Source: Methyloversatilis sp. (GTDB lineage Bacteria; Pseudomonadota; Gammaproteobacteria; Burkholderiales; Rhodocyclaceae). From it: a stretch of 64,000 bases of DNA. The position numbers and the translations under genes are program-made. Under the pieces are notes generated by a model. The model searched no databases. It saw nothing but the letters and a program-made list of their open reading frames with translations, and was not told the DNA's origin. Positions 8,882 to 17,582 of this stretch are shown here, in pieces (positions within the stretch are counted from its first letter, which is position 1; the number at the start of each line of letters is the position of its first letter). Location of the stretch: contig NZ_JAUYRO010000103.1 in the NCBI RefSeq assembly GCF_030696805.1, positions 1-64,000 on the forward strand. Direction: 5' to 3'.

Positions 8882-8958
8882 GAGGTCTTTCATTATTGTC
8901 TCTAATGAGACGTTATCGTCTCTAGTGAGACTGCTCTCGTCTCTAATGAGAATCTACG
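8858..8958. repeat. Outer copy of the duplicated transposon end block, next to nrdB
   Basis: Matches the block at 8636-8734. Its AATCTACG boundary is where similarity between the two copies stops, so 8958 is the best estimate of the element's outer edge. On the complementary strand the edge reads CGTAGATTCTCATTAGAG. Confidence 0.75.
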
Positions 8959-8969
8959 ATGTTTTGCAA

Positions 8970-10190
8970 TCAATCCCAACTCAACGCCCCACCCGTCTGA
9001 TATTCAATCACCCGGGTCTCGAAGAAATTCCTCTCCTTCTTTAGATCGATCATTTCGCTCATCCACGGGAACGGGTTTTCTGCCCCCGGGTAGAGCACGT
9101 CGAGACCGATCTGCTGGGCGCGGCGGTTGGCGATGAAGCGGAGGTATTCCTTGAACATGGCTGAGTTCAGGCCGAGCACGCCGCGCGGCATGGTGTCTTC
9201 GGCGTAGCGGTATTCGAGCTCGACGGCCTTGCGGAACAGGGTTTTGAGCTCTTCGCGGAATTCGATGGTCCAGAGGTGCGGGTTTTCGAGCTTGATCTGG
9301 TTGATCAGGTCGATGCCGAAATTGCAGTGCATGGACTCGTCGCGCAGGATGTACTGGTACTGCTCGGCCGCACCCGTCATCTTGTTCTGACGGCCGAGGG
9401 CGAGGATCTGCACGAAGCCGACGTAGAAGAACAGGCCTTCCATCAGGCAGGCGAACACGATCAGGCTTTTCAGCAGTTGCTGGTCGGTTTCGGGCGTGCC
9501 GGTCTTGAACAGCGGGTTGGTCAGCACGTCGATGAACGGGATCAGGAATTCGTCCTTGTCGCGGATCGACTGCACTTCGTGATAGGCGTTGAACACTTCG
9601 CCTTCGTCCAGGCCGAGCGATTCGACGATGTACTGGTAGGCGTGCGTGTGGATGGCCTCCTCGAACGCCTGGCGCAGCAGGTACTGGCGGCACTCGGGCG
9701 CCGTGATGTGGCGGTAGGTGCCGAGCACGATATTGTTGGCGGCCAGCGAATCGGCGGTGACGAAGAAGCCGAGGTTGCGCTTGATGAGGCGGCGCTCGTC
9801 GTCGGTCAGGCCGTTGGGTGTCTTCCACAGCTCGATGTCGCGCTGCATGTTCACTTCCTGCGGCATCCAGTGGTTGGCGCAGCCGGACAGGTATTTATCC
9901 CACGCCCACTTGTACTTGAACGGCACCAGCTGGTTCACGTCGGTGCCGCCGTTGATGACGCGCTTGTCTTCGGCGCGGATGCGGCGCATGCGGGTGGATT
10001 CGGTCTGGGCCGGTGCGGGGGCGCGCGGCGCGATCTGCAGTTCGGCGATGGGGGCCGTCATCGGCAGCGGCTCGGCATACATGTCGCGGCGTGGCGCGGC
10101 GCCCACACGAGGATTTTCGGTAGTGGCGGTGCGCAGGCCGAGGGCGGGTTGCGGGGTTTTCACGGGCAGGTCGTCTTCAAAACTCAGCAT
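8970..10190 (-). CDS. nrdB: Ribonucleotide reductase class Ia, beta subunit (NrdB)
   Basis: NrdB houses the diiron/tyrosyl radical cofactor used by NrdA to make deoxyribonucleotides. The 406-residue protein has the metal-ligand helix [12 protein letters not shown], in which the Tyr four residues after the first His aligns with the radical tyrosine (E. coli Y122). Chlamydial-type R2c proteins lack this Tyr. A long N-terminal extension of about 60 residues rich in Pro/Ala precedes the core. The C-terminal tail (TGGALSWD) should dock to NrdA. It is transcribed after nrdA, 158 bases downstream. The Tn7-like end abuts the 3' end without changing the coding sequence. Confidence 0.97.
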   Translation of the reverse strand: MLSFEDDLPVKTPQPALGLRTATTENPRVGAAPRRDMYAEPLPMTAPIAELQIAPRAPAPAQTESTRMRRIRAEDKRVINGGTDVNQLVPFKYKWAWDKYLSGCANHWMPQEVNMQRDIELWKTPNGLTDDERRLIKRNLGFFVTADSLAANNIVLGTYRHITAPECRQYLLRQAFEEAIHTHAYQYIVESLGLDEGEVFNAYHEVQSIRDKDEFLIPFIDVLTNPLFKTGTPETDQQLLKSLIVFACLMEGLFFYVGFVQILALGRQNKMTGAAEQYQYILRDESMHCNFGIDLINQIKLENPHLWTIEFREELKTLFRKAVELEYRYAEDTMPRGVLGLNSAMFKEYLRFIANRRAQQIGLDVLYPGAENPFPWMSEMIDLKKERNFFETRVIEYQTGGALSWD

Positions 10191-10267
10191 GGATGTTCTC
10201 TCCGTGGGCGGTGCGTGGAGCGACCGGCTTCTGGTTGATTCGGATATTCGGGGCGGACGTTGCCGGC

Positions 10268-10340
10268 AATTTTTTCTCAGTCACCCCCGGCCCTCACCCC
10301 CGGCCCCTCTCCCGCTGATGCGGGAGAGGGGAGAGGTCAG
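10268..10340. repeat. REP-like palindrome in the nrdA-nrdB gap
   Basis: Contains two copies of a CCCTCACCCCCGG-type motif and a strong hairpin (CCCCTCTCCCGC, TGAT loop, GCGGGAGAGGGG). This kind of element is common between genes in beta- and gammaproteobacteria. Between nrdA and nrdB it could stabilise the nrdA message or adjust the ratio of the two subunits. Confidence 0.7.
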
Positions 10341-10348
10341 GCGCAGCG

Positions 10349-13201
10349 TCACTGGCAGGCTTCGCAGGTGGGGTCGTCGATGGCGCAGAATTTCGGCTCG
10401 GCTTCGCTCGGGACCGAATTCAGTTCGCCGCCGCGGCCGGTGGACTTTTCGGCGTGTGTGGCGCCCATGGCGCGCAGGTAATACGTGGTCTTGAGGCCGC
10501 GCAGCCAGGCCAGCTTGTAGGTTTCGTCAAGCTTCTTGCCCGAGGCGCCGGCCATGTAGATGTTCAGGCTCTGCGCCTGGTCGATCCACTTCTGGCGCCG
10601 CGACGCGGCTTCGACCAGCCATTTCGGCTCGACTTCGAAGGCGGTGGCGTACAGGCTGCGCAGATCGGCCGGAATGCGGTCGATGCGCGACAGCGAGCCG
10701 TCGAAATACTTCAGGTCGGCGACCATCACTTCGTCCCACAGACCCATCTTCTTCAGGTCGCGCACCAGGTGCTCGTTCACCACGGTGAATTCGCCCGACA
10801 GGTTCGATTTGACGAACAGGTTCTGGTAGGTCGGCTCGATGCTGGCATCGACGCCGATGATGTTCGAAATGGTCGCGGTCGGTGCAATGGCAAGGCAGTT
10901 GGAATTGCGCATGCCGTAATCGGCGATGCGGCTGCGCAGTGCGCTCCAGTCCATCGTGACCGAACGGTCGACTTCGAGGTAGCCGCCGCGCTCTTCGGCC
11001 AGGATGTCGAGCGAGTCGTGCGGCAGGATGCCGCGGTCCCACAGGCTGCCCTTGTAGCTGGCGTAGCGGCCGCGCTCTTCGGCCAGTTCGGTCGAGGCCC
11101 AGTAGGCGTAGTAGGCGACGGCTTCCATCGAGCGGTCGGCGAATTCAACCGCGTCGTCGGAGGCGTACGGCGTGCGCAGCTCGTGCAGCGCTTCCTGGAA
11201 GCCCATCAGGCCCATGCCGACCGGGCGATGCTTCAGGTTGGAATTGCGCGCCTTGCCGACCGAGTAGTAATTGATATCGATGACGTTGTCGAGCATGCGC
11301 ATCGCGGTGCGGATGGTCTTGCGCAGCTTTTCGTGGTCGAGCACCTTGTTGCCCTGGCCGTCGTCCTTCAGGTGGGCGACCAGATTCACCGAGCCGAGGT
11401 TGCACACGGCGATTTCGGTGTCGGAGGTGTTCAGCGTGATCTCGGTGCACAGGTTGCTGGAATGAACCACGCCGACATGCTGCTGCGGCGAGCGCAGGTT
11501 GCACGGATCCTTGAAGGTGATCCAGGGGTGGCCGGTTTCGAAAAGCATCGACAGCATCTTGCGCCACAGCGCCACCGCCGGCATTTTCTTGAACACGCGG
11601 ATTTCGCCCCGCGCGGCGCGCTCTTCGTAGCGGGTATAGGCCTCTTCGAAGGCGCGGCCGAACAGGTCGTGCAGGTCGGGGCAGTCGGACGGCGAGAACA
11701 GCGTCCATTCAGCGTTTTCCATCACGCGGCGCATGAACAGGTCGGGAATCCAGTTCGCGGTGTTCATGTCGTGCGTGCGGCGGCGGTCGTCGCCCGTGTT
11801 CTTGCGCAGTTCGAGGAATTCCTCGATGTCGAGGTGCCAGCTTTCCAGATAGGCGCACACCGCGCCCTTGCGCTTGCCGCCCTGATTCACCGCGACGGCG
11901 GTGTCATTGACCACCTTCAGGAAGGGCACGACGCCCTGGCTCTTGCCGTTGGTGCCCTTGATGTGCGAGCCCAGCGCGCGCACCGGCGTCCAGTCGTTGC
12001 CCAGACCGCCGGCGAACTTGGCCAGCAGCGCGTTTTCCTTGATCGCCTCGAAAATGCCGTCGAGGTCGTCGGCCACCGTCGTGAGGTAGCACGACGACAG
12101 TTGCGGCCGCAGCGTGGCGCTGTTGAACAACGTCGGCGTCGAGCTCATGAAGTCGAAGCTGGCAAGCAGTTGATAGAACTCGATGGCGCGCGCTTCACGG
12201 TTGATTTCGTTCATCGCGAGGCCCATGGCGACGCGCATGAAGAACACCTGCGGCAGCTCGATGCGGCGGTCGCGGATGTGCAGGAAGTAGCGGTCGTACA
12301 GCGTCTGCAGGCCGAGGTAGTTGAAGCGCAGGTCGTTGCGGTGGTCGAGCGCGGCGCCCAGCCTGGCGAGGTCGAACTGCGCCAGCTTCGGGTCGAGCAG
12401 TTCGGCTTCGATGCCCAGCTTGATGTAGCGCGGGAAGTAGTCGGCGTAGGCGGTGGCCATCGCGCCCTGCGACGTTTCTTCGCCCAGCACTTCGGCGCGG
12501 ATGGTGTGCAGCAGCAGGCGGGCGGTGACGTAGCCGTAGGCGGGGTCGTTCTCGATCAGCGAGCGCGCGGCCAGGATGGCCGACTTGCGCACTTCGTCGA
12601 CCGGCACGCCGTCGTACAGATTGGTCAGCGTGGCGTCGAAAATGGTATTCACCGACACAACGTCGCCCAGATTTTCGCAACTGTCCTGGATCAGCGTGCG
12701 CAGCGCTTCGCGGTCGAGCGGCATGCGGCGGTCGCCATCGACCACGTGCAGCACCGGCTGCTCGATCGACGCTTCGACCGCCTGCTGCTTCTGCGCGCGC
12801 TCGGCGGAACGCTTTTCGCGATAGAGCACATAGGCGCGGGCCACATCGTGTTCCGCCGAACGCATCAGCGCCAGTTCGACCTGGTCCTGGATGTCTTCGA
12901 TATGGAAGGTGCCGCCGTGCGGCAGGCGACGCAGAAGCGCGCCGACGACCGCATCGGTCAGCGCGGCAACCTGTTCGCGCACACGCGCCGAGGCTGCGCC
13001 CTGCCCGCCATTCACGGCCAGGAAGGCCTTGGTCATGGCGATGGAAATCTTGGCTGGCTCGAACGCCACCACGGCACCGTTCCTGCGGATGATCTTGTAA
13101 TCGGTGTGCGCACTGTGCGTGGCGGCCGACGACTCGAGGCTGATCTGGTCCGGCGTACCGGACAGTGAACGGTTGCTGCCGTGTTCGGCGGTGATTTGCA
13201 T
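10349..13201 (-). CDS. nrdA: Ribonucleotide reductase class Ia, alpha subunit (NrdA)
   Basis: Catalytic subunit reducing ribonucleoside diphosphates. The start ATG at 13201 follows a GGAG 8 bases upstream; the frame stays open to 13279 but has no better site. The 950-residue product begins with an ATP-cone (IIRRNGAVVAFEPAKIS), where dATP inhibition acts. The active-site cysteines are visible in SSCYLTT (first redox Cys), SSNLCTEI (radical Cys with Asn and Glu) and AVCNLGSVNL (second redox Cys). The C-terminal CEACQ pair re-reduces the site. It leads the nrdAB operon under two NrdR boxes. Confidence 0.97.
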   Translation of the reverse strand: MQITAEHGSNRSLSGTPDQISLESSAATHSAHTDYKIIRRNGAVVAFEPAKISIAMTKAFLAVNGGQGAASARVREQVAALTDAVVGALLRRLPHGGTFHIEDIQDQVELALMRSAEHDVARAYVLYREKRSAERAQKQQAVEASIEQPVLHVVDGDRRMPLDREALRTLIQDSCENLGDVVSVNTIFDATLTNLYDGVPVDEVRKSAILAARSLIENDPAYGYVTARLLLHTIRAEVLGEETSQGAMATAYADYFPRYIKLGIEAELLDPKLAQFDLARLGAALDHRNDLRFNYLGLQTLYDRYFLHIRDRRIELPQVFFMRVAMGLAMNEINREARAIEFYQLLASFDFMSSTPTLFNSATLRPQLSSCYLTTVADDLDGIFEAIKENALLAKFAGGLGNDWTPVRALGSHIKGTNGKSQGVVPFLKVVNDTAVAVNQGGKRKGAVCAYLESWHLDIEEFLELRKNTGDDRRRTHDMNTANWIPDLFMRRVMENAEWTLFSPSDCPDLHDLFGRAFEEAYTRYEERAARGEIRVFKKMPAVALWRKMLSMLFETGHPWITFKDPCNLRSPQQHVGVVHSSNLCTEITLNTSDTEIAVCNLGSVNLVAHLKDDGQGNKVLDHEKLRKTIRTAMRMLDNVIDINYYSVGKARNSNLKHRPVGMGLMGFQEALHELRTPYASDDAVEFADRSMEAVAYYAYWASTELAEERGRYASYKGSLWDRGILPHDSLDILAEERGGYLEVDRSVTMDWSALRSRIADYGMRNSNCLAIAPTATISNIIGVDASIEPTYQNLFVKSNLSGEFTVVNEHLVRDLKKMGLWDEVMVADLKYFDGSLSRIDRIPADLRSLYATAFEVEPKWLVEAASRRQKWIDQAQSLNIYMAGASGKKLDETYKLAWLRGLKTTYYLRAMGATHAEKSTGRGGELNSVPSEAEPKFCAIDDPTCEACQ

Positions 13202-13275
13202 GCGTACATCTCCCTGGAGAACCGCAGCCACGCTGCGGCGGAATGAATCTGGAGGTGGGGAAGTGTGCTCTTCGA

Positions 13276-13322
13276 CCACTACCTATAGTGGTTCAAGCGG
13301 TTTGAGCTACTAAGTGTAGTGA
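13276..13322 (-). promoter_or_regulatory. Two NrdR boxes upstream of nrdA
   Basis: CCACTACCTATAGTGG (13276-13291) and CTACTAAGTGTAGTGA (13307-13322) are near-palindromic and resemble the NrdR consensus acaCwAtATaTwgTgt. Their centres are 31 bp apart, the usual three-turn spacing. They lie 75-121 bases upstream of the nrdA start, consistent with repression of nrdAB by the dATP/ATP-sensing NrdR. Confidence 0.88.
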
Positions 13323-13380
13323 TGCGACCCGGACACCGCAAGCGCTTTTTTCCGCCCGCGGCGAATCCGCCGGAAACGCT

Positions 13381-13932
13381 TCAGCGGCGCGGAATGCCGA
13401 CCGCCGACCAGTCGAAACAGGCGCCCGGATCGGTCTTCCGACCGGGCGCCACATCCGAGTGGCCTACGACATCGGCAATCGGATGGCGCTTGCGCAGCGC
13501 CCCGATGAGCGCGCGGGCGCGCGCGTACTGGGCGTCTTCGAAGGGCAGCACGTTGCAGCCTTCGAATTCGATGCCAACCGAAAAATCGTTGCAGCGGCTG
13601 CGCCCCTGCCAGCTCGATACCCCCGCGTGCCAGGCGCGCTCAAGGGTGGACACAAACTGCAGCAGCTCGCCGTCGCGCCGCACCACGAAGTGCGACGACA
13701 CCCGAAGTGCTGAGATATCAAAGAAGTAGGGGTGAGCCGATGGATTGAGCCGGTTGGTGAACAGATCTTCGATCCACGGCCCGCCGAAATCGCCCGGCGG
13801 CAGGCTGATGCTGTGCAGCACGATGAGCGACACCGGCGCATCGTCCGGCCGCGCATCGCGATTGGGAGAATCGACGCGCCGCGCCGCCGCGCACCAGCCG
13901 TCGGCGTCGATGACGTGATCGGGGTGGGTCAA
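13381..13932 (-). CDS. ampD: 1,6-anhydro-N-acetylmuramyl-L-alanine amidase AmpD
   Basis: Cytosolic zinc amidase that removes peptide from anhydro-muropeptides in cell-wall recycling; its loss typically induces AmpC beta-lactamase where ampR/ampC exist. Zinc ligands correspond to His in LIVLHSISL, His in VVGHSDVAPG and Asp in GRKTDPG. The substrate loops PPGDFGGPW and HAGVSSW are also present. The TTG at 13932 puts the conserved DGWCAAARRVDSPN motif near the N-terminus as in the family (183 residues), but there is no clear ribosome site and a start further upstream inside the repeat array is not excluded. Confidence 0.92.
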   Translation of the reverse strand: MTHPDHVIDADGWCAAARRVDSPNRDARPDDAPVSLIVLHSISLPPGDFGGPWIEDLFTNRLNPSAHPYFFDISALRVSSHFVVRRDGELLQFVSTLERAWHAGVSSWQGRSRCNDFSVGIEFEGCNVLPFEDAQYARARALIGALRKRHPIADVVGHSDVAPGRKTDPGACFDWSAVGIPRR

Positions 13933-13984
13933 GAGGAGGTGCCTTTGGAAACTCGCACGTTGAGCACGCGGCAACTCGAATTTG

Positions 13985-14603
13985 ACGAGCTGAATCGCCT
14001 GCGGGGCAGGCTCCTACGAAAGACATCACGCTTTTCGCTAAGGCAGGTCCCGCCCGTGATCGCCGCGCTGATTTCGCGACAACACGTGTTCGACGCGCCG
14101 GATCGCCTGCGGGGCAGGCTCCTACGAAAAACATCACGCTTTTCGCTAAGGCAGGTCCCGCCCGTGATCGCCGCGCTGATCACGCGACAACACGTGTTCG
14201 ACGCACCGGATCGCCTGCGGGGCAGGCTCCTCCGAAAAACACCACGCTTTTCGCTGGGGCGGGCCCGGCCCGCGATCGCCACGCTGATCACGCGACAACA
14301 CCTGTTCGACGCACCGGATCGCCTGCGGGGCAGGCTCCTACGAAAAACATCACGCTTTTCGCTGGGGCGGGCCCGGCCCGTGATCGCCGCGCTGATTTCG
14401 CGACAACACGTGTTCGACGCGCCGGATCGCCTGCGGGGCAGGCTCCTACGAAAAACACCACGCTTCTCGCTGGGGCGGGCCCGGCCCGCGATCGCCACGC
14501 TGATCACGCGACAACACGTGTTCGGCGCGCGGGATCGCCTGCGGGGCAGGCTCCTGCGAAAAGCGCGAGGTCTTTCGTAGGAGCCTGCCCCGCAGGCGAT
14601 TCG
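13985..14603. repeat. Tandem array of a 108-bp repeat, five units plus a partial one
   Basis: The marker GATCGCCTGCGGGGCAGG recurs at 14101, 14209, 14317, 14425 and 14533, exactly 108 bp apart, with a slightly diverged start near 13992. Each unit contains a REP-like core (reverse complement GTAGGAGCCTGCCCCGCAGG), a GCGGGCCCGGCCCG-type stretch and an ACAACACGTGTTCGACG stretch. The array ends in an inverted core at 14573-14600, forming a large hairpin. Because 108 is a multiple of 3, long open frames run through it in several frames; I do not count them as genes. Confidence 0.92.
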
Positions 14604-14628
14604 CACCGCGACGCCCGAGATACGACCT

Positions 14629-15978
14629 TCACTCGTTGATGCCCAGCCGCTGCAGGCGGTAGCGCAGCGAGCGGAAGGTGACGCCGAGCAGGCGGGCGGC
14701 GGCGGTGCGGTTGTAGCGGGTCTTGCGCAGCGCGTCTTCGATGGCGGCGCGCTCCATGCGGTCGAGGTAGTCCTGCAGCGGCAATTCGCCGGCCTGATCG
14801 GCGGGGGCATCGGCGTCGGGCGGCATCAGGCCGAGGTCGGCGGCGTCAATCTGCGCGTCGGCGCTCAGCGCGTAGGCGCGTTCGAGCACGTTCTCAAGCT
14901 CGCGCACGTTGCCGGGGAAGGGGTAGGCGCACAGCGCGTCGATCGCGGCGCGCGTCAGTACCGGGTGCGCGTTGTCGGGGGCGGCGATGCGCTCGAGCAG
15001 GGTCTGCGCGAGCTGTGGAATGGATTCGCGGCATTCGCGCAGGCTGGGCATGCGCAGTTCGAGCACATTGAGGCGGTAGAACAGGTCCTGCCGGAAGCGG
15101 CCGTCGTCAACCATCTGCTTCAGGTTGCGGTGGGTGGCGCTGATCAGCCGGATGTCGGTCGGCTCTTCGCTGCGCGCGCCGACCCGGCGCACCGACTTTT
15201 CCTGGATGGCGCGCAGCAGCTTCACCTGCATCGACAGCGGCAGGTCGCCGACTTCGTCGAGAAACAGCGTGCCGCCCTTTGCCGCCTGGAAATAGCCTTC
15301 CCGGTCGGCATCCGCACCCGTGAAGGCGCCCTTGGTATAGCCGAAAAACTCCGACTCGACCAAGGTTTCGGGAATGGCGCCGCAATTGACGGCGATGAAC
15401 GGCCCGGCGCGGCGCGCACCCAGTTCGTGGATGAGCCGTGCAGCGCGCTCCTTGCCGCTGCCCGATTCGCCCTGGATGTTGACCGGCGCACTGCTGCGCG
15501 CCAGCTTGGTGATCATGTCGCGCACGTGCACCAGCGCCGGTGCGTCGCCCACCAGTGCGTCGGCGCCCTGTGCCGGCGAGGCCGCATTGCGACCCGGCAG
15601 GTCGAGCGCCGAGCGCACCAGCGCGCGCAGCTGTTCGATCGACACCGGCTTGGCGAGGTAGTCAAAGGCGCCCGCCTTCAGCGCAGCCACCGCGTTGTCC
15701 ATGCTGCCGTAGGCGGTGATCACGGCCACCGGCAGGTCGCGGTGGTGTTCGGCAATGTAGCGCACCAGATCCATGCCTTCACCGTCAGGCAGGCGCATGT
15801 CGGTCAGGCACAACGCGAACTGCTCGCGTGCGAGGAAGTCGCGCGCCTGTTCGACGGTGCCGGCCAGCGAAGCGTGCAGGCCCATGCGGGCGAGCGACAT
15901 GTCGATCAGCTCGCGCAGATCGTCTTCGTCGTCGACCACCAACACCTTCAGCTCACGTTGTGATCGCCGACGTTCCAT
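14629..15978 (-). CDS. pilR: NtrC-type response regulator PilR
   Basis: Sigma-54 activator controlling type IV pilin transcription in response to PilS. The 449-residue protein has a receiver domain with phospho-accepting D60 (LTDMRLPDGEG), an AAA+ domain with Walker A GESGSGKE at 170-177 and the sigma-54 contact GAFTGA at 217-222, then a Fis-type helix-turn-helix at the C-terminus (YNRTAAARLLGVTFRSLRYR). It follows and overlaps pilS by 31 bases. PilR is preferred over other NtrC-type regulators because of the sensor next to it. Confidence 0.9.
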   Translation of the reverse strand: MERRRSQRELKVLVVDDEDDLRELIDMSLARMGLHASLAGTVEQARDFLAREQFALCLTDMRLPDGEGMDLVRYIAEHHRDLPVAVITAYGSMDNAVAALKAGAFDYLAKPVSIEQLRALVRSALDLPGRNAASPAQGADALVGDAPALVHVRDMITKLARSSAPVNIQGESGSGKERAARLIHELGARRAGPFIAVNCGAIPETLVESEFFGYTKGAFTGADADREGYFQAAKGGTLFLDEVGDLPLSMQVKLLRAIQEKSVRRVGARSEEPTDIRLISATHRNLKQMVDDGRFRQDLFYRLNVLELRMPSLRECRESIPQLAQTLLERIAAPDNAHPVLTRAAIDALCAYPFPGNVRELENVLERAYALSADAQIDAADLGLMPPDADAPADQAGELPLQDYLDRMERAAIEDALRKTRYNRTAAARLLGVTFRSLRYRLQRLGINE

Positions 15979-17582
15979 GCACCGTCCCAGCTTCTGTTCA
16001 TGCCGCGTACGCGAAAGTGCGCCCCGGGCGAATTATCCACGAAGTCCAGCCGCGCCCCGTTGGCTTCGCACAGTTCGCGCGCGATGTAGAGCCCGAGACC
16101 GGTGCCCTTGCTGTGCGTGGTGAAAAAGGGTTCGAACAGATGGGTGTGCACCGTGATGTCGATGCCCGGGCCGTCGTCGAGCACCTCGATCAGCGTTGCG
16201 TCCTCTTCGCTGCGCACGATGATGCGCACCGATTCCTGCCCCTGACTGGCGTAGCGCAGCGCATTGACCACCAGATTCCACAACACCTGATGCAGATGAC
16301 CGCGGTCGAACCAGATCGCGCCTGCGGCCGGCGCATCGATGCGCACGCGGCTGCGTACCGAAGCATCGCGCATCGCCAACTCTTCGACGAAGTTGCGCGC
16401 ATAGGTCGCGAGATCGAGCAGTTCCGGTTCGGCCCGGTCGCGGCGGCCGAGTTCGAGTACGTCGCTGACCAGCCGGTCGAGCCGCTGGCTGTTGTCGCAG
16501 ATGATGCGGGTGAGTCGGGCCTGCGTCTCGGCGCGACGCTCTTCCTGCAGCAATTCGGCCGCCTGCGTGATGGCCGACAGCGGATTGCGGATCTCATGCG
16601 CCATGCTGGCGGTGAGCCGGCCGAGCGCGGCCAGCTTGATCTGGCGCGCCTGTTCGCGCAGCCGCGCCAGATCTTCGATGAACACGAGGTGACCGCCCTG
16701 CCCGCCCGCCGGAACGCAACGCACGCGCACCGCTGCCGGTCGCGCCGGCAGGTCGAGCACCATGACGCGTTCGCGGTCGGCCGACGCGATGCCTGACAGC
16801 AGGTCGGCGAGCGCGGGGGAGAAGTCGGCCAGCGTGACCGGGCGCGGCATGGTGGGGTCGAGCAGGCGATGCGCCTGCGGATTGGCCTGCGTCACGCGAC
16901 CATCTGGATCGACCACCAGCACGCCGTCTTCCATGTCGCGGATGACGCGCTCGTTCACCCGCACCTGCTCGGCCAGGTCGCGCCCGCGCTCGCGCGCCAG
17001 CAACTCGTTGGCGATGACGCGCCGCGCCAGCAGGCGCACCGCAATCGCCGTGGCGAAGAAGCCGATGCTGATGGTGCCGACCTGCACAAAAGTGGTCGCG
17101 TCATCGACCGTGGTGATCGCCTGTATCGACTGCTCGAACAGCATGGCGAGACTGGCCACCGCAGCGTAGAACACCGCCAGCCGGCCTTGCCCGACCAGCG
17201 CCGCGAAGGCCAGCACGACCACATGCATGAAAGGCAGGCCGCTGCTCGCGCCGCCGCTGGCGTAGGTGAGCAAGGTGAGAAAGACGATGTCGGCCAGCAC
17301 ACCGAGTGTGAGGCGACCGCCTGATGTCGGCAGCACGCGATCGGCGCCGAGCATCGTCACCAGCGCGAAGGCCCAGTACGCGAGCGCCGTGCGCGAGAAC
17401 AGCACTTCGTTGTAGCGGCCGAAGCTGATCTCTCCCGCAAAACCCAGCACGATGGCCAGCAGCACCGTCGTCATCAGCAGCCGGTAGAGGCTGAAGTAAC
17501 GCAGCGGCGTCAGGGACGACAGACTCACACTGTCGTCGTCGCCCGCCGCCGCGTCAGCGACCGTCGTCGTGCGCATCCGCAT
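15948..17582 (-). CDS. pilS: Sensor histidine kinase PilS
   Basis: Membrane kinase partner of PilR. The N-terminal half has about six hydrophobic segments (from LTPLRYFSLYRLLMTTVLLAIV onwards), as in PilS. A PAS-like domain follows (MEDGVLVVDPDGRVTQANP), then the HisKA box with phospho-His in SMAHEIRNPLSAI and an ATPase domain with DDGPGID and GTGLGLYIAR. Start chosen at the ATG at 17582 (17576 is also possible); this overlaps the preceding small gene slightly and gives about 544 residues, near the family size. Confidence 0.9.
   Translation of the reverse strand: MRMRTTTVADAAAGDDDSVSLSSLTPLRYFSLYRLLMTTVLLAIVLGFAGEISFGRYNEVLFSRTALAYWAFALVTMLGADRVLPTSGGRLTLGVLADIVFLTLLTYASGGASSGLPFMHVVVLAFAALVGQGRLAVFYAAVASLAMLFEQSIQAITTVDDATTFVQVGTISIGFFATAIAVRLLARRVIANELLARERGRDLAEQVRVNERVIRDMEDGVLVVDPDGRVTQANPQAHRLLDPTMPRPVTLADFSPALADLLSGIASADRERVMVLDLPARPAAVRVRCVPAGGQGGHLVFIEDLARLREQARQIKLAALGRLTASMAHEIRNPLSAITQAAELLQEERRAETQARLTRIICDNSQRLDRLVSDVLELGRRDRAEPELLDLATYARNFVEELAMRDASVRSRVRIDAPAAGAIWFDRGHLHQVLWNLVVNALRYASQGQESVRIIVRSEEDATLIEVLDDGPGIDITVHTHLFEPFFTTHSKGTGLGLYIARELCEANGARLDFVDNSPGAHFRVRGMNRSWDGAWNVGDHNVS

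Larger units (their letters stand above)
8393..8958. repeat. Transposon end with about nine GTCTCTARTGAGAC palindromes (likely TnsB sites)
   Basis: Copies of GTCTC-TARY-GAGAC, exact or with one or two changes, occur at 8393-8406, 8514-8526, 8537-8550, 8675-8688, 8695-8708, 8716-8728, 8898-8911, 8918-8931 and 8939-8951, with a weaker partial copy at 8416. Within each outer cluster of three the spacing is 20 and 21 bp, about two helical turns, as expected for arrayed transposase sites. The last cluster ends in AATCTACG at 8958, 11 bases short of the nrdB stop codon. Assignment as TnsB sites is inferred from position, repetition and spacing. Confidence 0.7.

Noticed and set aside
8393-8951. CRISPR array
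   Set aside because: The repeated motif is only 14 bp and palindromic, at 20-bp pitch in small clusters without unique spacers, and no cas gene is present.
10454-13168. 904-residue open frame on the plus strand opposite nrdA
   Set aside because: Shadow of the high-GC codon pattern of nrdA; the product is an Arg/His/Val-rich sequence with no known motif, and nrdA is certain.
13732-14810. Long open frames of 282 and 293 residues over the ampD-pilR gap
   Set aside because: They run through the 108-bp repeat, whose length is divisible by 3, and then into ampD or pilR in the wrong frame; the repeating products are not protein-like.
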